Positions 7,102 to 11,029 of a stretch of DNA of 11,029 bases are shown one piece after another. Every line of letters starts with the position of its first letter. Position 1 is the first letter of the stretch. A model generated the notes under the pieces. It saw only the letters and a list, made by a program, of their open reading frames with translations. It was not told where the DNA came from and searched no databases. The stretch spans positions 1 through 11,029 of the forward strand of contig JADMIN010000037.1 of the NCBI GenBank assembly GCA_015478575.1. Direction: 5' to 3'. Made by a program: the position numbers and the translations under genes. This DNA comes from Ktedonobacterales bacterium. Lineage in GTDB: Bacteria; Chloroflexota; Ktedonobacteria; Ktedonobacterales; JADMIN01.

Positions 7102-7335
7102 CTACGAGGCCAGGCGGCTGCGCGGCTCGCGGCCCGCCAGTGTCCGCTGCGCGCGCACGTAGGCATCCAGCTCGCGCAGGTAGGCTGAATACATGCGCTC
7201 CAGCACGTGCGCTGGCTGCCCCCGCCGCTCGGCCATCGCCAGATCGCGCCAGCGCTGCTCCAGGCGGCGCTCCAGCCGCGTGATCTCACGTGCCAGCTCA
7301 CTCATCGCTTCACTCATCGCGCGCCGCGTCTCCAT
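7102..7335 (-). CDS. Small charged alpha-helical protein of unknown function
   Basis: The product is 77 residues. ATG 7335 is preceded by AGGAGG six bases upstream (7342-7347), in the same AGGAGG-CGAGCG-ATG context as the peptidase gene, which argues that this small gene is real. The sequence is almost entirely Ala/Arg/Glu/Leu. Residues 8-37 form a heptad-like helix with LAREITRLERRLEQRW, a break at GQPAH follows, and a second helix has VLERMYSAYLRELDAYVRAQR. This predicts a helical hairpin or coiled-coil protein. There is no signal peptide, membrane segment, metal-binding Cys/His set or known motif. It converges with the hydrolase-fold gene and is transcribed away from the SpvB/RHS-type gene. 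I do not recognise the family. Confidence 0.7.
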   Translation of the reverse strand: METRRAMSEAMSELAREITRLERRLEQRWRDLAMAERRGQPAHVLERMYSAYLRELDAYVRAQRTLAGREPRSRLAS

Positions 7336-7350
7336 CGCTCGCCTCCTCTT

Positions 7351-7374
7351 GGAGGGCGCGTCTCGTCGCCCTCC
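7351..7374 (-). promoter_or_regulatory. Leader hairpin just upstream of the 77-residue gene's ribosome binding site
   Basis: GGAGGGCG (7351-7358) and CGCCCTCC (7367-7374) pair perfectly around an eight-base loop. The hairpin ends three bases before the AGGAGG region of the leftward gene. Its arm GGAGGG could also imitate or compete for the ribosome binding site. It may be a translation-control or transcript-stabilising stem. No clear promoter is visible further upstream. Confidence 0.45.
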
Positions 7375-7569
7375 TACAGGCCTATTCCGCGTCTAGGGGC
7401 GCAAAGCGGAAAGCCGACACCTCAACATGCCAGCGGGATGCCTGCGAGATACCCGCGTGCCACGTCCAGGCACGGCGTGCCCTCATCCTCAAACCACTTC
7501 CTGGTCACTATTCAGGGGGGGGTTGCCAGGTGTGCTAGAGTAGCAGCATGATGCTCACAGGCTTGCCTT

Positions 7570-7592
7570 ATCCAATCGGAAGCCGAGAATGC
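7570..7592 (+). repeat. Direct repeat, copy 1 of 2, with internal palindrome
   Basis: The copy shares 19 identical bases (7574-7592) with the second copy 73 bases further on, and ATCCAA in front of them differs only by one A. Its centre TCGG-AAG-CCGA (7576-7586) is a perfect small hairpin. Confidence 0.7.
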
Positions 7593-7641
7593 TATGTTGC
7601 ATGTTAGGTAGTGCTTGCCACCTTGAGGTACGCCTGGTATC

Positions 7642-7665
7642 ATCCAAATCGGAAGCCGAGAATGC
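7642..7665 (+). repeat. Direct repeat, copy 2 of 2, with internal palindrome
   Basis: This is the second copy of the repeat at 7570-7592, with one extra A. Similarity continues weakly beyond the core (TGTTG against CGTTG, then A/T-containing sequence with GTAGG/GTAG). No third copy is found at the expected positions on either side. Confidence 0.7.
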
Positions 7666-7935
7666 CGCGTTGTATTGAGTAGGTGGCGGCGCTGCTGGCT
7701 GCGGTGTGGGAAGCCCAATGGGCACCGTGCCAAGGAACGCCACAACGGCGGCAAGCTCCCGTCAAGTGACAGTTGGGCGCGGAAGACGCGCAGCCTCTGC
7801 CGTTCGAGTGACAAAGCGCTGGGCGGTCAGCCAGGGTAGCGGGGCACGGCCTTGGCACTCGGGGAGACGCCCGATCAGGTAGTGCTCCATCGCCTGGCGG
7901 TTAGCTGCGTGCCAGATGCTACTGGACGGGATCGC

Positions 7936-7948
7936 CGCCGAGCGGGTG
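7936..7948 (+). repeat. 13-base direct repeat, copy 1
   Basis: CGCCGAGCGGGTG here is repeated exactly at 8005-8017, 69 bases downstream. The perfect hairpin at 7951-7979 lies between the two copies. Confidence 0.6.
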
Positions 7949-7950
7949 GG

Positions 7951-7979
7951 CCGTCGGCAAGTCGCGCACTTGCCGACGG
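7951..7979. other. Perfect 12-bp inverted repeat with CGCGC loop
   Basis: CCGTCGGCAAGT (7951-7962) is the exact reverse complement of ACTTGCCGACGG (7968-7979), with a five-base loop. No T run follows in either direction, so it is not a standard terminator. It could be a protein-binding operator, a REP-like element or a stable RNA stem about 120 bases ahead of the SpvB/RHS-type gene. Confidence 0.7.
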
Positions 7980-8004
7980 TATGGTTGGTAGTGACTGAGC
8001 ACCG

Positions 8005-8017
8005 CGCCGAGCGGGTG
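8005..8017 (+). repeat. 13-base direct repeat, copy 2
   Basis: This is the exact second copy of the sequence at 7936-7948. Together the copies bracket the hairpin at 7951-7979, as target-site-like or operator-like repeats might. Confidence 0.6.
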
Positions 8018-8099
8018 CGCTGCCCTCACGGCCAAGACCTTATGCCAGCAGTGTTCCCGGCGGGGCTAGACGCTCCGGCGCAGTAGAGGAGAGCAGAGA

Positions 8100-11029
8100 G
8101 TGAAGCGACGACATCGTGGTATGCCGCAACAAGGATCTCCTTCGAAGACGTGGCGAGCGCTTCGCCATCTGCCCGCACAGATAAGTATCTCAGTGCATCC
8201 GCGTACGTTCTGCCGTGCGATCACACCGTGGCTGCTGGCGCTGGTGTTGCTGATTGGACCGAATAGTCCCTTGGCTCTCTTCAGCCCGAACAGCGTGGCC
8301 TATGCGCAGGGGATACGGGGGACCAGCACGCCACGCGGTGACTCAGGGAAGCTGAACCGTTTTGGCAACTACCTCAACACGCTCGCCAAGCGCGATGCCC
8401 AGCCACGGCGCGTTTCGCAGGCGAGCGCGGGCGGACCGCGAATCGCGGCGGGCGCGACCCAGCAGCCCGTTCCCGCGATCGCACGGCCTTTCCGCGCGAG
8501 CATGAAGCCAGGCACGCTGGCGCTCTCGCCGACAAGCGCGTCCAGCTTCACGGGCAGTGATGGCGCGCTACGGGTGGATGCTCCGGCGGGGGCGGTGGCG
8601 CTCTTGGATCAGGAGCAGGCGGGGGGAGCGCTCAGCCTCCAAATCACGCAGATCGCGGGTGGATCAGGAGCGAGTGCGGGAGGCAGCGGGCACATCACCC
8701 TGGGCATATATTTGGTCCAGTTGCTGACCAAGGCGGGCACCCGCGCGACACTGCCGCTACGCAAGCCGATCACCTTTACCTTTTCGTATGGCAAGCGCGA
8801 GTTGGCGCTCAATCTCGACAAGGCCCTCCTCGTGGTGAACGGCGTGCGTCCCACCACGCTTGCGCTGGCGCCGCTGGCCGGGGCGAGCACGCCCGCGAGT
8901 AATGGAGGCAGTGTGTTCGGGAAGGGGCAGGCGCTAGGGACCAGCCACGACGCCACCCGCCATACCCTCTCCGCTACGGCCACGCTGAGTGGGAGCGCGA
9001 ACACGCTCAGCTTCGATACGTTCGCGACCGTGGCGACCTTTGGCGCGCCAGACCCTTTCAATGCCGATCTCTCCGGCGGCGGGCTGACGACCAGTATCCC
9101 GATTGACATGCCGCCGGGGCCGGGTGGCCTGACGCCACCGGTCAACCTGAGCTATAGCAGCGCGAGCGTCAGCGAGCAGCACAATTCCCTGGGCGCCGCT
9201 GGTTGGGCGGGCGAGGGCTGGAGCATGGCCCTTGGCTCCATCACGTGGGCCGAGCGTAATGTGACCGCTGACTGCGTCTCCACGTGCGGTAATAACTGGG
9301 AGAATAGCTGGCAACTCTCTGACCCCTATGGCATGGGCGCCTCGCTCATCCCGCCCAACAATGGGGTTTCCACGTATTACGACGAGACCAACAACACCTA
9401 TTTCGACGGCACGAGCTACTACAACATGCCATCGCAGTGGCATACCTCGGCGGAGGGCTACGCCAAGATCATTAGCTATGTCGGACCGAACACCATCGGG
9501 ACCCAGGCCGCCAAGCCGCCGTGCTTCCGTGTCTGGCGTGTTAACGGGATTATGGAAGAGTTTGGCTGCACGCCCGATTCGCTCAGCTACTACGAGACGC
9601 CGACGGGCGACCGAGTGAGTGGCTGGTACCTGGACCTCATTACCGATCCGCATGGCAACCAGATCCACATCACATACCAGGCGGATACAACGCTGGGCTT
9701 CCCGCGCGATGTAGAGCTTTCGACCATTCAGTATGACTCGCCTGGCTGCCACAACGCCAACACCGCCTGCACCGGCAGCGCTTGGGCGCCGCTGGTGCAA
9801 ATCGCGTTCAACGCCTCTTACAGGCCGAGCCGACTTACCAACACACCGGCAAACTGCAACACTGGCACGTGGATGCGCTGCGATGACCCGAAAGATCTCA
9901 GTGGCAGTGGCGGGGACCCGGCGCCGACGGTGCAGACGACCTATGCCTTGAACGATCTCAAGGTGGAGGTGCGCACGAGCGGGACGGGGAGTTGGACCTC
10001 CCTGCGGCAGTATGCCTTTAGTTATCAGCAAAATGGGCCGGTCTCCCACACTGACCAGACGAACGGCAAGCAAGAATCCGATGCGGGCTACTTCTTGCTG
10101 ACGCAGCTCCAGTTAATTGGCGCTGATGGCACCTCGACGCTGCCGCCGCGAACCTTCGGCTACAGTTACATTCAGCAGCGCTACGAGGACAATAGCGAGC
10201 GCGCATGGTCTGGGGAGTGCGGCTGGTCATGGAACATCCAGTCCGATGGCACGTGTCCGCTCTGGGGGATCAACCGCGACGGGAACGGTAATTTCTTGAC
10301 GTCGTCGAGCAACGGGTTGGGCGAGCAGAGCACCTTCACCTATGTGCTGGGGCACAATAACACGCACGGCGTGAACTCGGGCAGCGTCACTGACCCGACG
10401 ACCTGCAACAGCGAATTGGTGGCCAATACCAATTGCGCGCTGGCCGACGACGAGAACTGGAGCCGGGTGTTGCTCGCGAGCCGGGCCGATAGCGTGCGGT
10501 GGATCACGCAGGCTGGTCAGGGGGGCACGCAGAATACCACCCCTGAGGACAGCCAGACCAACTACACCTACGCGCTCACCTATCCGCTGCCCGCGCCGCA
10601 GTGCTCGAATTGCAGACAGGGCATGTACTGGGGCAACCAGAACAACGGCGACTACCAAGACTACTACGATTCGCAGTTCATGGGCTTCGCCGAGACGGAT
10701 GTGACCAATCTGGATGGCTCGGTGGTCAAGAACCACTACCTCTCGACAGAAGGCTATGGCCTCTACGATAGCAGCGTGACGTGTTACGCGGCCCCCAACG
10801 CCTGCTATCTGGCGCCGTGGTGGCATACCGCCAACGCGGGGCATGGCCGCGAGACGGAGGCAGACTATTACGACACCAACGGCACGACGCTGCTCAAGAA
10901 GACGACCGCCAGCTACAACGCGGTCTGCCCGCCAGTGGGGGTGCCGGCCACGCCAGCGTACCAGGGCGTGACCTGGGATGGGCAACTGGTGGCGGAGCTA
11001 GACCATAACAATCCGGTAGCCGTCTGCGA
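8100..11029 (+). CDS. Large secreted SpvB/RHS-type protein, N-terminal part; C-terminus beyond window
   Basis: A single frame is open from GTG 8100 to the right edge (976 codons and two bases). GAGGAG (8086-8091) lies eight bases upstream of the GTG; ATG 8121 is an in-frame alternative. A long basic N-region is followed by a hydrophobic core near residues 41-61 and a likely signal-peptidase site after Ala69 (VAYA-QG), so the protein is exported. A low-complexity stretch leads to a ZU5-like region (about 145-250; SDGALRVDAPAGAV and later KPITFTFSYGKR). From about residue 338, PPGPGGLTPPVNLSYSS and GWAGEGWSMALGSI match the opening of SpvB/TcdB-like and RHS-repeat proteins, and DPHGNQIHITYQ is an RHS/YD-like strand. 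Paired cysteines (CVSTC, CSNC, CYAAPNAC) suggest disulfides outside the cell. Such proteins usually encapsulate a variable C-terminal toxin or act as surface adhesins; that end is not visible. Confidence 0.85.
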   Translation, partial: MKRRHRGMPQQGSPSKTWRALRHLPAQISISVHPRTFCRAITPWLLALVLLIGPNSPLALFSPNSVAYAQGIRGTSTPRGDSGKLNRFGNYLNTLAKRDAQPRRVSQASAGGPRIAAGATQQPVPAIARPFRASMKPGTLALSPTSASSFTGSDGALRVDAPAGAVALLDQEQAGGALSLQITQIAGGSGASAGGSGHITLGIYLVQLLTKAGTRATLPLRKPITFTFSYGKRELALNLDKALLVVNGVRPTTLALAPLAGASTPASNGGSVFGKGQALGTSHDATRHTLSATATLSGSANTLSFDTFATVATFGAPDPFNADLSGGGLTTSIPIDMPPGPGGLTPPVNLSYSSASVSEQHNSLGAAGWAGEGWSMALGSITWAERNVTADCVSTCGNNWENSWQLSDPYGMGASLIPPNNGVSTYYDETNNTYFDGTSYYNMPSQWHTSAEGYAKIISYVGPNTIGTQAAKPPCFRVWRVNGIMEEFGCTPDSLSYYETPTGDRVSGWYLDLITDPHGNQIHITYQADTTLGFPRDVELSTIQYDSPGCHNANTACTGSAWAPLVQIAFNASYRPSRLTNTPANCNTGTWMRCDDPKDLSGSGGDPAPTVQTTYALNDLKVEVRTSGTGSWTSLRQYAFSYQQNGPVSHTDQTNGKQESDAGYFLLTQLQLIGADGTSTLPPRTFGYSYIQQRYEDNSERAWSGECGWSWNIQSDGTCPLWGINRDGNGNFLTSSSNGLGEQSTFTYVLGHNNTHGVNSGSVTDPTTCNSELVANTNCALADDENWSRVLLASRADSVRWITQAGQGGTQNTTPEDSQTNYTYALTYPLPAPQCSNCRQGMYWGNQNNGDYQDYYDSQFMGFAETDVTNLDGSVVKNHYLSTEGYGLYDSSVTCYAAPNACYLAPWWHTANAGHGRETEADYYDTNGTTLLKKTTASYNAVCPPVGVPATPAYQGVTWDGQLVAELDHNNPVAVC

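Larger units (their letters stand above)
7336..8099. other. Long non-coding stretch with repeats and hairpins
   Basis: About 764 bases separate the 77-residue gene from the SpvB/RHS-type gene. Open frames here are short, overlap on both strands, lack ribosome binding sites and give no recognisable domains. Base composition from about 7540 to 7720 is less GC-rich than the flanking genes. The stretch carries a G8 run (7515-7522), a TGCTAGAGT extended -10-like element (7533-7541) without a usable -35, a two-copy direct repeat (7570-7592, 7642-7665), a 12-bp perfect hairpin (7951-7979) and a 13-base direct repeat (7936-7948, 8005-8017). It could hold a decayed gene or small mobile element, or an unannotated RNA. 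Confidence 0.5.

Noticed and set aside
6873..7301. A 142-codon minus-strand frame overlapping the 77-residue gene
   Set aside because: It is Trp/Ser/Arg-rich and lacks a ribosome binding site, whereas the overlapping 77-codon frame has a well-placed AGGAGG and regular helical periodicity.
7511..7541. A promoter with a G8 tract and TGCTAGAGT, possibly phase-variable
   Set aside because: No -35 element lies at 16-18 bp, and the nearest plus-strand gene starts more than 550 bases downstream.
7570..7665. A CRISPR array
   Set aside because: Only two imperfect copies are present, no third copy lies at the expected spacing, and no cas gene is in the window.
7512..7858. Minus-strand open frames of 62-100 codons across the repeat region
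   Set aside because: They overlap each other in different frames, have no ribosome binding sites and no recognisable domain. A decayed gene is possible but cannot be supported.
8934..10073. A 379-codon open frame on the minus strand opposite the SpvB/RHS-type gene
   Set aside because: The plus-strand frame has a signal peptide, recognisable motifs and is open over 2.9 kb. The minus frame is Arg/Val/Ile-rich with no domain or ribosome binding site and is a by-product of GC-rich codon use.

Overview
This GC-rich window reads as bacterial chromosomal DNA. The base composition, the GCG/CTG/GGC-rich codon use, the strong purine ribosome binding sites (AGGAGG) with ATG or GTG starts, and the large secreted SpvB/RHS-type protein on the right suggest Chloroflexota, perhaps Ktedonobacteria. 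The phylum call is an inference from protein style, not from a marker gene. Only one gene, enolase, is a universally recognisable housekeeping gene.

Layout, left to right. (1) Positions 1-1911, minus strand: a major facilitator superfamily transporter with a disordered basic/proline-rich N-terminal tail, an acidic central loop and an acidic C-terminal tail that runs off the left edge. It has a near-consensus sigma70-type promoter (TTGACA, 18 bp, TATACT). (2) Positions 2273-3865, plus strand: a two-gene unit of a C39-like (papain-fold) cysteine peptidase with no signal peptide and a small two-helix membrane protein. A good intrinsic terminator closes it. The pair looks like an endolysin/holin lysis cassette standing without other phage genes. 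The peptidase gene also contains an in-frame internal start behind an 18-base copy of its own ribosome binding site. (3) Positions 4037-5500: a consensus promoter, a leader of about 105 nt, and a complete enolase with all expected active-site residues. (4) Positions 5789-6832: an alpha/beta-hydrolase-fold protein whose nucleophile elbow reads GLGLG, so the usual serine is absent. (5) Positions 7102-7335, minus strand: a 77-residue charged helical protein of unknown function with an excellent ribosome binding site. (6) Positions 7336-8099: about 760 bases without a convincing gene, holding a two-copy direct repeat with 73-base spacing, a perfect 12-bp hairpin and a 13-base direct repeat. (7) Position 8100 to the right edge: the N-terminal 976 residues of a secreted protein with a signal peptide, a ZU5-like region and an SpvB/RHS-type beta-rich region. 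Its C-terminal part, where any toxin domain would be, lies outside the window.

The genes do not form one pathway. The transporter and the lysis-like pair diverge from a shared 361-base promoter region. The lysis-like pair is insulated from enolase by the terminator. The hydrolase-fold gene may be read from the enolase promoter or from an unseen one, and converges with the 77-residue gene. The most interesting items are the isolated lysis-like cassette with its internal start, the hydrolase-fold protein without a nucleophile, and the repeat-bearing non-coding stretch ahead of the secreted SpvB/RHS-type gene.
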